The translations under genes and the position numbers were made by a program. This document shows positions 26,326-36,083 of a stretch of 64,000 bases of DNA, in pieces; within the stretch, counting starts at the first letter, position 1, and each line of letters starts with the position of its first letter. Under the pieces are notes generated by a model. It made no database searches. It saw only the letters and a list, made by a program, of their open reading frames with translations, and was not told the origin of the DNA. Location of the stretch: NCBI GenBank assembly GCA_035501495.1, contig DATJWB010000049.1:19981-83980 (forward strand), written 5' to 3'. This stretch comes from JAIQFL01 sp035501495 (GTDB lineage: Bacteria > Acidobacteriota > Terriglobia > Bryobacterales > Bryobacteraceae).

Positions 26326-27702
26326 ATGCGTCTTGCACTCCTCTCCTTGTGCTGCCTGGGTGTTGGGGCGGCCGATACGATGCCTCCCGAAGCCGAGCAA
26401 CGCCTGGCACGCGAGATCTACAAGGAGATGATCGAGGTGAAGTCCGGCTTCACCACGGGAAGCACCACGCCGATCGCCGAGTCGGTTGCCGCGCGCTTCA
26501 AAGCCGCGGGCTTTCCTTCGAACGACATCTTTGTCGGCGGTGTCATCCCAACCAAGGGTAATGTGGTGGTTCGCTATCGGGGCACCGGCGCCCGCAGGCC
26601 GATCCTGCTTCTGGCGCATATCGACGTGGTCGAGGCCAGGCGCGAGGACTGGACAGTCGATCCCTTCGTCTTTCTCGAGAAAGACGGATACTTCTACGGC
26701 CGCGGCACCGCCGACGACAAGGCCCAGGCCGCGGTTTGGGTGGCGACGCTCCTGCGCTTCAAACGGGAAGGCTTTCGCCCCGACCGCGACCTCATCCTGG
26801 CCCTCACCGCCGACGAGGAAGGCGGCGGTCCCTACAACGGCGTCGATTGGCTGCTGCAGAAGCATCGCGATCTGATCGACGCCGAGTTCGCGATCAATGA
26901 GGGCGCGCGCGGCATGCTCGTGGAAGACAAGCGCATCGAGCACGACATCGGGCTGGCCGAGAAGCAGTTCGTGAACCTGCGCTGGGAGGTTCGCAACAAG
27001 GGCGGCCATAGCGCCCGCCCCGTGCCCGACAACGCCATCTATCACCTCGCCGGCGCGCTGTACCGCCTGTCCGCCTTCGAGTTCGACTTCCACCTCAACG
27101 ACATTACCCGCGAGTATTTCCGCCAGGCGGCCAAAATCACATCGGGTCCGCTGGCGGCGGACATGGCCCGCGTGGCCGATGGCGATCGTGAAGCCATGCA
27201 CCGCGTCGCCAAAGCATCGCCGCCGCTCAATGCGATGATGCGGACCACCTGCGTTGCCACGCAACTCGAGGGCGGCCACGCCACCAACGCGCTGCCGCAA
27301 CTCGCCGCGGCCAACATCAACTGCCGGTTGCTGCCGGACGACAACGTCGAGCGCGTGGTCGCGGAACTGACGAAAGTCGTCGCGGACGGCCAGGTGAAGA
27401 TCACCGTCACGGTCAACGAAGGCGCAAGCCCGGCGTCCCCGCTCCGGCCCGACATCATGAAGGCCTTCACGCGCGTTACCGATACGATGTGGCCCGGCGT
27501 GATCACGGTCCCTACCATGGCGGTGGGCGGCTCGGATGGCCGCTACCTGCGCGTTGCCGGTATTCCGACGTACGGGGTGCAGGGATTTTTTCAGGATCGC
27601 GACGACGTTCGCGCCCACGGCCGGGACGAGCGGATGCTGGTCCGCTCCTTTTACGAAGGCCAGACGTTTCTCTACGAATTCGTCAAGGCGCTCTCCCAGT
27701 AG
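26326..27702 (+). CDS. Secreted M20-family metallopeptidase
   Basis: 458 residues. The N-terminal signal peptide is MRLALLSLCCLGVGAADT. Metal and catalytic residues fit M20: H98 and D100 (LLLAHIDVV), D131 in GRGTADDKA, and the E164-E165 pair in TADEEGGG. The dimerisation domain includes RNKGGHSARPVPDNAI. The family removes N-terminal residues from peptides or hydrolyses N-acyl amino acids. The export signal argues against its being the cytoplasmic desuccinylase partner of the NSAR gene at 35. It is monocistronic, 75 bp after the sigma gene. Confidence 0.9.
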   Translation: MRLALLSLCCLGVGAADTMPPEAEQRLAREIYKEMIEVKSGFTTGSTTPIAESVAARFKAAGFPSNDIFVGGVIPTKGNVVVRYRGTGARRPILLLAHIDVVEARREDWTVDPFVFLEKDGYFYGRGTADDKAQAAVWVATLLRFKREGFRPDRDLILALTADEEGGGPYNGVDWLLQKHRDLIDAEFAINEGARGMLVEDKRIEHDIGLAEKQFVNLRWEVRNKGGHSARPVPDNAIYHLAGALYRLSAFEFDFHLNDITREYFRQAAKITSGPLAADMARVADGDREAMHRVAKASPPLNAMMRTTCVATQLEGGHATNALPQLAAANINCRLLPDDNVERVVAELTKVVADGQVKITVTVNEGASPASPLRPDIMKAFTRVTDTMWPGVITVPTMAVGGSDGRYLRVAGIPTYGVQGFFQDRDDVRAHGRDERMLVRSFYEGQTFLYEFVKALSQ

Positions 27703-27772
27703 CGGGACAGATTTCCGACCAAAAACGCGATCGCGAGCTAACCATTCGCCCTACGCAACGTCTTATCCATGT

Positions 27773-27801
27773 TTCGCTATAGCGAACTTCGCTATAGTGG
27801 A
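27773..27801 (+). promoter_or_regulatory. Probable PadR operator: palindrome and imperfect repeat
   Basis: TTCGCTATAGCGAA is a perfect 14-bp palindrome. One base later TTCGCTATAGTGGA repeats it imperfectly, giving a 15-bp period, immediately before the padR ATG at 27808. The second copy also contains TATAGT, usable as a -10 element. Autorepression by PadR is the simplest reading. Confidence 0.7.
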
Positions 27802-27807
27802 CTTCGT

Positions 27808-28146
27808 ATGAGACCTTTTGCCCTGTCCCGCGATACGTTTCACATCCTCGTGGCCCTGGCCGGGTGCGACCGCCACGGCTATTCGATCCTCCAGGAGATC
27901 GAGGAGCGAACCCGCGGGGAAGTCCGGCTTAGCCCCAGCACGCTGTATAGCGCGATCAAGCGGCTGCTCGCCGAGGGGCTGATCGAAGAACTGGAGGAGC
28001 GGCCCGATCCCCAACACGACGATGAGCGGCGGCGCTATTACCGCCTGACGGCGGCAGGCAAGCGGGCGGCGATTGCAGAGGCACGGCAACTCGAAAAGCT
28101 GCTGGCGGACGCGCGGGCCACGGGCTTGGCGCCGAAGCGGACTTGA
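27808..28146 (+). CDS. PadR-family transcriptional regulator
   Basis: 112 residues from ATG 27808. An earlier in-frame ATG would read through the operator palindrome. It has the PadR winged helix: FHILVALAGCDRHGYSILQE, then VRLSPSTLYSAIKRLLAEGL and RRRYYRLTAAGKR. PadR proteins repress transporter genes and usually themselves. The stop is 2 bp before the ATG of the permease gene. This is the padR-ADOP operon common in Acidobacteria. The inducer is unknown. Confidence 0.93.
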   Translation: MRPFALSRDTFHILVALAGCDRHGYSILQEIEERTRGEVRLSPSTLYSAIKRLLAEGLIEELEERPDPQHDDERRRYYRLTAAGKRAAIAEARQLEKLLADARATGLAPKRT

Positions 28147-28148
28147 AC

Positions 28149-30770
28149 ATGACGTCCGCGCGCCATCGCGAGGCCGGAATCCTGCGGCTCTATCGCGGGT
28201 GCCTGGCGCTGTACCCGGCCGAATTCCGCGAGGAGTACGGCCGCGAGATGTGTCTGGTCTTTGCCGACCGGTGGCGCGAGGTGCGCTCGCCGGCTGGAAT
28301 GGCAATGGTGTGGCTGGAGGCCCTGCGCGGCATCCTGCACGAAGCACCCAAGGAGCACCTGCACATGATTCTGCAAGATCTTCGCTACTCCCTGCGCATC
28401 CTGCGCAAAGATGCCACCGTGTCCGTGGCGGCGCTCGCGATTCTGGCGCTGGGAATCGGCGCCACCACGCTGGTTTTCAGCCTGGCCAACGGACTGCTGC
28501 TGCGGCCGTTGCCGTATGCCGACCCGGGGCGCCTGGTCGCCGTGGAGGAATACAGCCCCAAGGACCCGAACGAGCAGGGCCAGATTTCGTTTCCTAACGC
28601 GATCGACTTCGCGGCGCGCGCGCAGCTCATCGAAAATCTCGGGGTTTATACCAGAGGCTCGGCGCTGCTGAGCGGCGAGGGTGGCGCGGAAACCGTGCTG
28701 GTTTCGCCAGTTTCCGATGGCGTCTTTCGCGCGCTGGGAGTGACGCCGGTCCTGGGGCGCATCTTTACGCACCAGGAGGCTTCGCCCGGCGGTCCCGGGG
28801 TAGTCATTTTGAGCGAAGAGTTGTGGAATCGCCGGTACACGCGCGATCCTGAGATCGTCGGCCGCGGCATTGATTTTGCCAGCGGAAAATGCACGGTGGT
28901 CGGTGTGATGCCGGAAGGTTTTCACTTCCCCGAGCGCGCGGAGCTCTGGGTGCCGATTCAGAACGATCCCGTCAAAACGGCGCGCACGGACTACTTTCTG
29001 GGTGCGATCGCCCGGCTCAAGCCCGGCGCCACCACAAGCCAGGCCACCTCCGAAATCGATGCCATCCTGGAGCAGATCCATCGCGAGTACCCGGCTGCGA
29101 ACAACAACTGGCGCGCGCGGGTGACGCCGCTGCGCACCTTCGAAGCCGCCGACTATCAGAAGCAGGTAATCGCACTCCTGGTGGCCGTGGCGCTCCTGCT
29201 TGCCATCGCCTGCGCCAACGTCAGCAATCTGCTGCTGGTGAAGGCCTCGGGGCGTTCTCGCGAAATGGCCGTGCGCACCGCGATGGGCGCCTCGCGGCGC
29301 AGGCTGGTGCGGCAACTGACGCTCGAGAGTCTGCTGCTGGCGCTCGCTGGCGGCGTTCTGGGAACCGGGCTCGCATGGATCGGCATTCCCGCGCTCCTGT
29401 CGTTGATTCCCGTGGAACTGCCGCGCTGGATGATCTTCAGACCGGATTACCGGGTGTGGCTCTTCGCGCTGGGAGTTTCACTGGTCACCAGCCTGGCATT
29501 CGGTTTGGCTCCGGCCTGGGGCGCGTCCGCTGTGGACCTCACCAGGACCCTCAAGGAGGGCGGACGTGCCGGCAGCGGCGGACCGCGCCAGCGGCGGCTG
29601 CGAAATGTCATGGTGGCTGGCGAAGTCGCACTGTCGGTGATTCTGCTGGCGGGCGCAGGGCTCTCGGTGCGCAGCTTCATCGCCATGCGCGATCAGAAAC
29701 TGGGCTACGATCCGCGACATGTGGTTTCCCTCCAGATTGGATATCCCCCTACTCGCTACCCGGACCGGCCGAAGCAGCATGCCATGATTCAGGGCTTGAC
29801 AGAACAAATCTCCGCTCTGCCAGGAGTCACGTCTGCAGCGTTTTCCTCGGGCGTTCCTCTGCACGACGGATGGTCGAGGATCTACACCGTCGAAGGCCGC
29901 CCGCGCGATTTGAAGGACATGCCGTTTGTGAATCACATCGTGGTTGCGCCGGGCTATTTCCGAACCCTGGGAATCCGCCTGCTCGAAGGGCGCGATTTCG
30001 CCGAAGAGGACTACGACCGTCAGCAGCAGCAGCGAATCCTCATCGTCACTCAGGGCTTCGAGCGGGAGAACTGGCCGGGTGAAAGCGCGGTCGGCAAGCG
30101 GATTCGTTTTGGACCTCCGGCCCGCAACGAACCGTGGCACACCATCGTGGGCGTAGTCGCGGACAACCGCCACGAACAGTTGAAGGCCGGCGGACGGCCC
30201 AATGTTTATCTGCCCTACAGCCCGGACATCACGCCTGATTCGCTCCTCGTGCGCGCTGCGGGGGACCCCGGCAAAATCGTATCGGCGTTGCGCGCCCGGA
30301 TTCGCGACTTCGACAAGGCCATCGCCGTCAGGCACGTATTCACGCTGCCGCAACTCATCGAGCGGGCCTCCTGGCAGGACCGTTTTCTGGCGGTGCTGTT
30401 GATGGCATTTGCGTTCCTGGCGCTGACCCTCGCGGCGGTTGGCCTGTATGCCTCGCTGTCGTATACGGTATCGCTCGATACGCGCGAGATCGGCATCCGC
30501 ATGGCACTCGGCGCATCGCGGTCGAGCGTGCAGTCGATGCTGATGCGGCAAGGTGTGACGGTGGCGGCGGCAGGGCTCGTGATCGGCATCGTGGGCGCCT
30601 TGTCGCTTACGCGGCTGCTGCGCTCGCAACTCTTCGAAATCTCGCCGGCGGATCCTGTTACGTATGCCATCACACCGCTGGTGTTGATGAGTGTTGCGGC
30701 ACTGGCGGCATTCTGGCCGGCGCGGCGGGCCACCAAGGTCGATCCTGCCGTTGCCTTGCGCTGGGAGTAG
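28149..30770 (+). CDS. ADOP-family permease with N-terminal prefix domain
   Basis: 873 residues from ATG 28149. The TTG at 28143 overlapping the padR stop is the alternative. Residues 1-70 form a soluble prefix (LYRGCLALYPAEFREEYGRE) found in PadR-associated permeases. A MacB-like periplasmic domain and an FtsX block follow (VIALLVAVALLLAIACANVS). The second periplasmic and FtsX halves end in RRATKVDPAVALRWE. No ATPase gene is adjacent, as usual for ADOP. It is expected in the inner membrane, under PadR control. It is complete, unlike the paralogue at 10463. Confidence 0.9.
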   Translation: MTSARHREAGILRLYRGCLALYPAEFREEYGREMCLVFADRWREVRSPAGMAMVWLEALRGILHEAPKEHLHMILQDLRYSLRILRKDATVSVAALAILALGIGATTLVFSLANGLLLRPLPYADPGRLVAVEEYSPKDPNEQGQISFPNAIDFAARAQLIENLGVYTRGSALLSGEGGAETVLVSPVSDGVFRALGVTPVLGRIFTHQEASPGGPGVVILSEELWNRRYTRDPEIVGRGIDFASGKCTVVGVMPEGFHFPERAELWVPIQNDPVKTARTDYFLGAIARLKPGATTSQATSEIDAILEQIHREYPAANNNWRARVTPLRTFEAADYQKQVIALLVAVALLLAIACANVSNLLLVKASGRSREMAVRTAMGASRRRLVRQLTLESLLLALAGGVLGTGLAWIGIPALLSLIPVELPRWMIFRPDYRVWLFALGVSLVTSLAFGLAPAWGASAVDLTRTLKEGGRAGSGGPRQRRLRNVMVAGEVALSVILLAGAGLSVRSFIAMRDQKLGYDPRHVVSLQIGYPPTRYPDRPKQHAMIQGLTEQISALPGVTSAAFSSGVPLHDGWSRIYTVEGRPRDLKDMPFVNHIVVAPGYFRTLGIRLLEGRDFAEEDYDRQQQQRILIVTQGFERENWPGESAVGKRIRFGPPARNEPWHTIVGVVADNRHEQLKAGGRPNVYLPYSPDITPDSLLVRAAGDPGKIVSALRARIRDFDKAIAVRHVFTLPQLIERASWQDRFLAVLLMAFAFLALTLAAVGLYASLSYTVSLDTREIGIRMALGASRSSVQSMLMRQGVTVAAAGLVIGIVGALSLTRLLRSQLFEISPADPVTYAITPLVLMSVAALAAFWPARRATKVDPAVALRWE

Positions 30771-30775
30771 TACAG

Positions 30776-30907
30776 ATGTGGCGCGGGCACTCGTGCCTGC
30801 ATGGGTAGATTGGAGTGCGCCACGGCGCCGCTGGCCGCCCGGCCGGGATTTTCGAAGGAGTCTCGTCCTCGCAAGGCGTGGCGCTGCAGACGAGTGCCCG
30901 CGCCCAC
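30776..30907. repeat. Composite (MITE-like) inverted pair of the dispersed hairpin repeat, second instance
   Basis: A forward copy at 30776-30800 (ATGTGGCGCGGGCACTCGTG) faces a reverse copy at 30884-30907 (CTGCAGACGAGTGCCCGCGC). About 84 bp of G+C-rich filler lies between. Total length (132 bp) and layout match the pair at 5868-6000, although the fillers look unrelated. It lies between the ADOP permease and the broken receptor gene. Confidence 0.6.
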
Positions 30908-31004
30908 AGCGCACCCGAAAACCTTACATCTGCTTCACTAAACTGTAATCGACCGTCTGGTAGGCTGAGCGCATCTCAACCAAACAGAAAAAGGGGCTGT
31001 ACGC

Positions 31005-34000
31005 ATGCTTGTGAAGTCTCTCTGCGCTCGTCTTTGCGATGTTCGCTTCGACCGTGGGGTTCGCCCAGTCTGCCGGCGGAGTCTCCGGGATCTCCGGAGT
31101 GGTTCGCGACGCCACCGGCTCTTCCGTTCCGAACGCCAAAGTCGTGATCTCGAACGAATCACAAGGCAACCTCCGTTCGATCGTGACGAATAACGATGGT
31201 GTTTTCACCGCACCGACACTCGATCCGGGGCCCGGTTATAAAGTCACCGTCACGGCTCCGGGTTTCAGTGAATATGAAGCCACGAACCTGATTTTGAAAG
31301 TCGGGCAAAACGTGGATCTCCGCATCGAGCTGGCCGTCGGAACATCGACCACCCAGGTGGATGTGACCGCGGAGGCGCCCGTGTTGGACGACTCCAAGGT
31401 GGACGTCTCAACGGTGGTAGACAGCAAATCCATTACGGATTTTCCCCATCGACGGGCGGCGCGTGGACTCTTTCGTGCTGCTGACTCCGGGCGTCACCAA
31501 CGATGCCACCTTCGGCCTCCTGAGCTTCCGGGGCCGTAGCCGGGAACAACTCCTTCCTGATCGACGGCAATGACGGCACCGAGCAGTTTTACGATGAGAA
31601 TGCCGGCCGCACGCGCATTGCCGCGAACATCTCGCAGGATGCCGTGCAGGAATTTCAAGTTCTGACGTCAGACTTCTCGGCCGAGTACGGCCGTGCCATG
31701 GGCGGAGTGGTCAACACCGTCACACGCAGCGGAGGTAATGCGTTTCATGGCACCGCCTACTGGTTCTTCCGCAATCAGGACTTCAACGCCCGCGATCCGC
31801 TGGCCAGCTTTAACCCTACCGAATCCCGCCACCAGGCAGGCGGGAGCATCGGCGGTCCGATTCTCAAAGACAAGCTGTTCTTCTTTGCGAATGTGGACAT
31901 CACGCGGCGCAACTTTCCCATGGTGGACACCATTGTGTCTTCCGGCATCGTAGACAGCACCAACCAGGTATGGCTGGGCTGCGGCGCCCCCGCGACGCCG
32001 TCGCAGTGCTCGGCCATCAACCAGCTCCTTCCGCGCTTCTTCGGCCAGATCCCTCGCACCCTCAACCAGGAGCTGTATTTCGGGCGCCTGGACTATCACT
32101 TTTCCGATCACAACGGGTTCAGCGCCAATTTCAACTTCCTGCACGATGTGTCGCCGAATGGCATCCAGACGGGCGCCACTTCCACCAGCGGCTCGGCCAT
32201 TAACGGCAACGGCGACGATGCCGTCCGGGTGCGCAACGGCAGGTTTACCTGGACTGCCATTCCTGCCTCGAGTTTCGTCAATGAATTCCGCTTCGGCTTT
32301 TTCAGCGACCGGCAGGCCGACACGTTCGACAACGCGCTCCTGGGCGCGGGATTGGGATACCTCGGTGTGAGCGTTGCCGGTGCCGGGCTTGGACAAGCGA
32401 ATTACCTGCCGCGCATCGAGCCGAGTGAGACGCGTTATCAGTTCGTGAATAACTCGACCTGGACTAAGGGCACTCACACCGTAAAGTTCGGGCTCGACAT
32501 TGCTTCCACGGAGGACTACACCTATTTCATCAGCAACGCCTTCGGCGCCTATACCTACCAGACCGTGACGGCCTTTGCGCTGGACTACACCGGCAACACC
32601 TACGGCAAGAATTGCCCCAATACTACGGTGGCGTTGACGCCGTGCTGGCAGCGATACTCGCAAACGTTCGGGAATCCGGTGGTCGATGCCACCATCAACG
32701 AATACGCGCTATACCTGCAGGATCAGTGGCGCATCACTCCGCGCTTGACGGCCACGCTCGGCGCACGTTGGGAGTATTCGCAGGCTCCGCAGCCGCCCAT
32801 CACCAATCCCGATTATCCGCAAACGGGCAGGATCCATACCTCACCCAAAAATGTCGGGCCGCGCATCGGGCTGACTTACCGACTGGATGACAAGACCGTC
32901 CTGCGGGCCGGCTATGGCATCTACTACGCCCGCTTCCTGGGCTCTCTCGTGGACAACCTGTGTGGACCACCAATGGCCTCTACCAGACAGCCGATACTTT
33001 GAACGGCAACAACGCGGCGCAGGCGGCCGCCGGTCCGGTGTTTCCGAACGTGCTCGGCGCACCGGTAGCCGGAACGGCCAGTGCCTCCACCGTGCAGTAT
33101 GTAGTCCCGAACCTCAAGACGCCGTACTCGCAGCAAGGCACGTTTGCGATTGAGCGGCAGCTTACCAGGGACATCAACGCCACGGCGTCTTACATCTGGA
33201 GCCGCGGCACGCAACTCTACAGCGTGGTGGACGTGAATGCCCCGGCCGCCAGCGGAAGCATCACTTACACCATCGACAACGTGAGCGGAAGCCCGGTGAG
33301 CACGTTCACCACACCCGTGTATGCCGGGGCGCGGCCCAATCCCAAGTACGGCGCGGTTTATCAGGACGGCAACGACATCGACAGCTACTACAATGCCCTG
33401 GCTCTTACCGTATCGAAGCGCTTCACGCACGGGCTGCAGGGCCTATTTTCGTATACCTGGTCGCACGAGATCGACGATGGCCAGGGAGGCGGCACCAGTG
33501 CGCTTTTCTTCAATAGTATTCCAAATACCTACAATGGCAACTTCCGCTTCGACCAGGGCAGCGGCACCTTGGACCAGCGGCATCGCGCGGTGATTTCCTT
33601 CATCTGGATGCCTGCCATCACACACCGTTCCGGAGCGTTTTACCGGTATGTCGTGAATAACTGGCAGCTCGCCAGTATCACCAGTCTCTCGACCGGGCAT
33701 GTGGCGGGCAGCGAGTCAGTGCGGGTCACGAGTTCGGCGATCTCGGGAGCACTGTCCACCAGCACGCTGAATGGCTTTACCGGCAGCAGCCGCGCCCCGT
33801 TCCTTCCGGTCAACTCCCTCTACCTCCCGCCGATCTACCGCGAGGACGCTCGCATCAGCAAGATCATTCCGCTGGGAAAAGAAGGATCGGCCCGCAACCT
33901 GTACTTCAATTTCGAAGCCTTCAATCTGCTGAACGGCACCGAGTTCACAGGCATCTCAACCCAGGGTTTCACGGCTTCCGGGCTGGTGATCACACCCACA

Positions 34001-34093
34001 CCCGCGGCGTTCGGCGTGGGCAACAGCGACACCGCCAATCCGGATGGCAGCCTCTCACGCCACCTGCAGTTGAGTCTGCGCTTTATATTCTGA
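31005..34093 (+). pseudogene. TonB-dependent-receptor-like protein gene, four frameshifts
   Basis: The pieces collinearly encode one Oar-type receptor of about 1030 residues. They are: a signal peptide (MLVKSL then ALVFAMFASTVGFAQ), a carboxypeptidase-regulatory-like domain (ISGVVRDATGSSVPNAKVVI), a plug (FRGVAGNNSFLIDGNDGTEQ; QEFQVLTSDFSAEYGRAMGG), and a barrel ending in LSRHLQLSLRFIF. The reading frame changes near 31022 (extra base in a CTCTCT run), 31445 (extra C in CCCC), 31535 (extra C in GGGGCC) and 32958 (one base lost). Apart from these, no internal stop or deletion is evident. This is either a young pseudogene or a run of sequencing errors. Other long genes in the window are open, which favours true decay. 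Confidence 0.85.
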
Positions 34094-34829
34094 CCTGCCG
34101 GGGCTTACGAACGAGTGCCAAGGCCGCGAGGCCCGCGCCTGCCAGGAATGTCACTGCCGGTTCCGGGGTCGGGTCGCCCTGGTTCGTGCCGCTGCCATCG
34201 TTCTCGAGAGTAAAGGCCCCGTCCGGCCCTGTGCCGAATGAGAGATTCACGTTGCTCACGGTGGTATTGCTGGTCAGCCCGATGATGTTGTCGATCTCGA
34301 AAACCACCGCGCCGGCCAGAGAAGGCGAATGTCCTGTAATGCTTGGATTGGCATTGGTATAAGGGCCCGGGCCGATGATCATGTCGGCCGGCTTGCCGCC
34401 AGTGAGATCGTTCAGGAAATAGCAACTGGTGGCGCCCGCAACGCACTCGGAATTCCCAAAGCTGAGCTGCCATTTGGCAGGAGTCGAGGTAGTGCTGGTG
34501 GCGTTGAAGCTGCTGTCGAGCACGGTTATGGGGTTACTGGAACCCACCGTGCTGCTGATCTTGTTCGAAAGCGTGCCCGTATTCAAACCGCCCGACAGGA
34601 CAAATGACAGATCGCTCAGAAGCTGGCCCGCGGCCGTGGGATTGGCTTCGTTATTCGTCATCGAAACATACAACGTGGTCCCGGTCATCGTAAAAGAGAC
34701 CGTCGCCGAGACGGGACCGTCGGTGTCGTGAGCTCCACTCGGAGTATCGAACGTGATCGTAGTGGCTTGCACGGGCAATGTCAGAAGTGCTGCGATCACA
34801 AAACCCGCTGAAACTGTTCCTCTGCTCAA
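34083..34829 (-). CDS. PEP-CTERM sorting-signal protein
   Basis: 248 residues. The start is a TTG at 34829 with GGAGG four bases upstream. This gives a signal peptide (SRGTVSAGFVIAALLTLPVQA). The mature part is Thr/Ser/Asn-rich with likely beta structure. The C-terminus is a PEP-CTERM signal: TPEPAVTFLAGAGLAALALV followed by RKPRQVRI. Such proteins are cleaved and anchored by an exosortase and often associated with exopolysaccharide. No exosortase gene is in the window. The gene is convergent with, and overlaps by 11 bp, the broken receptor gene. Upstream boxes resemble those of the other PEP-CTERM gene (47436-48245). Confidence 0.87.
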   Translation of the reverse strand: MSRGTVSAGFVIAALLTLPVQATTITFDTPSGAHDTDGPVSATVSFTMTGTTLYVSMTNNEANPTAAGQLLSDLSFVLSGGLNTGTLSNKISSTVGSSNPITVLDSSFNATSTTSTPAKWQLSFGNSECVAGATSCYFLNDLTGGKPADMIIGPGPYTNANPSITGHSPSLAGAVVFEIDNIIGLTSNTTVSNVNLSFGTGPDGAFTLENDGSGTNQGDPTPEPAVTFLAGAGLAALALVRKPRQVRI

Positions 34830-34830
34830 G

Positions 34831-34838
34831 GTTCCTCC
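34831..34838 (-). promoter_or_regulatory. Ribosome binding site supporting a TTG start
   Basis: The minus strand reads GGAGGAAC followed by C and TTG. No ATG or GTG in frame lies nearby; the ATG at 34858 is out of frame. Confidence 0.55.
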
Positions 34839-34903
34839 GATTCCACTCTGATATCCATCCAAGTGGAACGCTGATGGCCAACGATATCAGTCGGCTGCTA
34901 ACC

Positions 34904-34980
34904 AAAGATAACACGGAGTTGAGAGTCTGTTAGTCTTAATTACCTATCTCGGAAACAAGACTGGGACTATAGGTACTAAG
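34904..34980 (-). promoter_or_regulatory. Upstream boxes shared with the second PEP-CTERM gene
   Basis: On the minus strand the far box (34957-34980) begins CTTAGTAC and ends CCCAGTCTT. The near box TTATCTTT (34904-34911) ends 75 bp before the TTG start. The gene at 47436-48245 has the same two boxes, the near one 77 bp before its start. Function unknown; a regulator or promoter site is inferred. Confidence 0.45.
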
Positions 34981-35009
34981 TAGAAAGCGTGATCCGCGAC
35001 GATTCGGGC

Positions 35010-36068
35010 TCAGCGGCCCCAGATGTCTCCGACCGTGAACCCGTCGGGGAACGGGTCTTCCGGATCGACCACATACTGCGCGAAGCCCGTGATCCAGGCC
35101 TGACCTGACAGCGTCGGCACAACCGCAGCGTACGGCCCGACGCTGGTCTCCTCAATCAGCCTCCCGGTAAACGTCGTGCCGAGGATTCCCTCATGGACGA
35201 AATCCTGGCCGAGCGGTAGCCTGCCCTTCGCATGGAGCGCCGCCATCTTGGCGCACGTCCCCGTGCCGCAAGGTGAGCGGTCCAGCACGCCGCTCCACTG
35301 CTCCGGGTGCGACCAGTCGAGCGTGCCGGTCGAAACCACCACAGTATTCTTTCGGTGAGCCTCGGGGCGAGACGGCTCGCCCGAGATCTGTGCGATCGTA
35401 ACACCGGCGATGCCGGGATTCTCGGGGTGCACTACCGGCAGTTGCTCCCGTGCCGCGGCCTTGATCCGCTCCGCCGCACGCACGATGTCGCCCGCCTCGT
35501 CGGGCATCAGACGAAGACCCAGAGGGGCGGCATCCGCGATCACGTAGAACATACCGCCGTATGCCACATCCACCGTGATCGTGCCCATCCCCCGCACTTC
35601 TACGGGCGTGTCGAGGTGTGTGGCAAAGGCAGGGACGTTCCGGAAGGTCACCTTGCGGCACTTGCCGTCTCGCACTTCCGCTTCAATGCCGATGAGGCCC
35701 GCCGGGGTCTCCAGGTTGAGCCGGGTCACCGGCTCGGTCACCGGCACCATGCCGGTCTCGATCAGCACCGTGACGACGCAGATGGTGTTGGTCCCCGACA
35801 TGGGCGGGTACTCCACCTGCTCCATAATCACGTACCCTGCGTCCGCGTCGGGGTGTGTGGCCGGGAGGATGAGGTTACAGTTGGCGGCCGGATATCCGCG
35901 CGGCTCGCGCAACATGCGGAGGCGCAGGCGGTCGGCCTGGGTCTCCAGGTAGACCTTCTTCTCGAACATCGTCCTGCCGGGAACGTCGAGGATGCCGCCC
36001 GTGATCACGCGCCCGGGCTCGCCGCACGCGTGGGCATCGACCGCCGTAATCATGCTGGAGAATCGCAT
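35010..36068 (-). CDS. Proline racemase superfamily protein (hydroxyproline epimerase / 3-hydroxyproline dehydratase type)
   Basis: 352 residues, normal length for the family. The two catalytic positions are S91 (MSGTNTI, where racemases and epimerases have Cys in a CGH motif) and C267 (DRSPCGTGTC). The Ser/Cys pair and the SGTN rather than CGHN/SGHG motif make the exact reaction uncertain. Options are 4-hydroxyproline 2-epimerase, trans-3-hydroxyproline dehydratase or another alpha-proton abstraction. It is the last gene of a three-gene minus operon (MarR-GNAT, FAH hydrolase, this gene; gaps 23 and 15 bp). The ATG at 36068 starts conserved sequence (MITAVDAHACGEPGRVITGG). Confidence 0.85.
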   Translation of the reverse strand: MRFSSMITAVDAHACGEPGRVITGGILDVPGRTMFEKKVYLETQADRLRLRMLREPRGYPAANCNLILPATHPDADAGYVIMEQVEYPPMSGTNTICVVTVLIETGMVPVTEPVTRLNLETPAGLIGIEAEVRDGKCRKVTFRNVPAFATHLDTPVEVRGMGTITVDVAYGGMFYVIADAAPLGLRLMPDEAGDIVRAAERIKAAAREQLPVVHPENPGIAGVTIAQISGEPSRPEAHRKNTVVVSTGTLDWSHPEQWSGVLDRSPCGTGTCAKMAALHAKGRLPLGQDFVHEGILGTTFTGRLIEETSVGPYAAVVPTLSGQAWITGFAQYVVDPEDPFPDGFTVGDIWGR

Positions 36069-36083
36069 CGGCTGCGCCTGCGT

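Noticed and set aside
26326..27702. M20 peptidase as the missing desuccinylase for the NSAR-GNAT pair
   Set aside because: It has an export signal and lies 24 kb away in a separate transcription unit.
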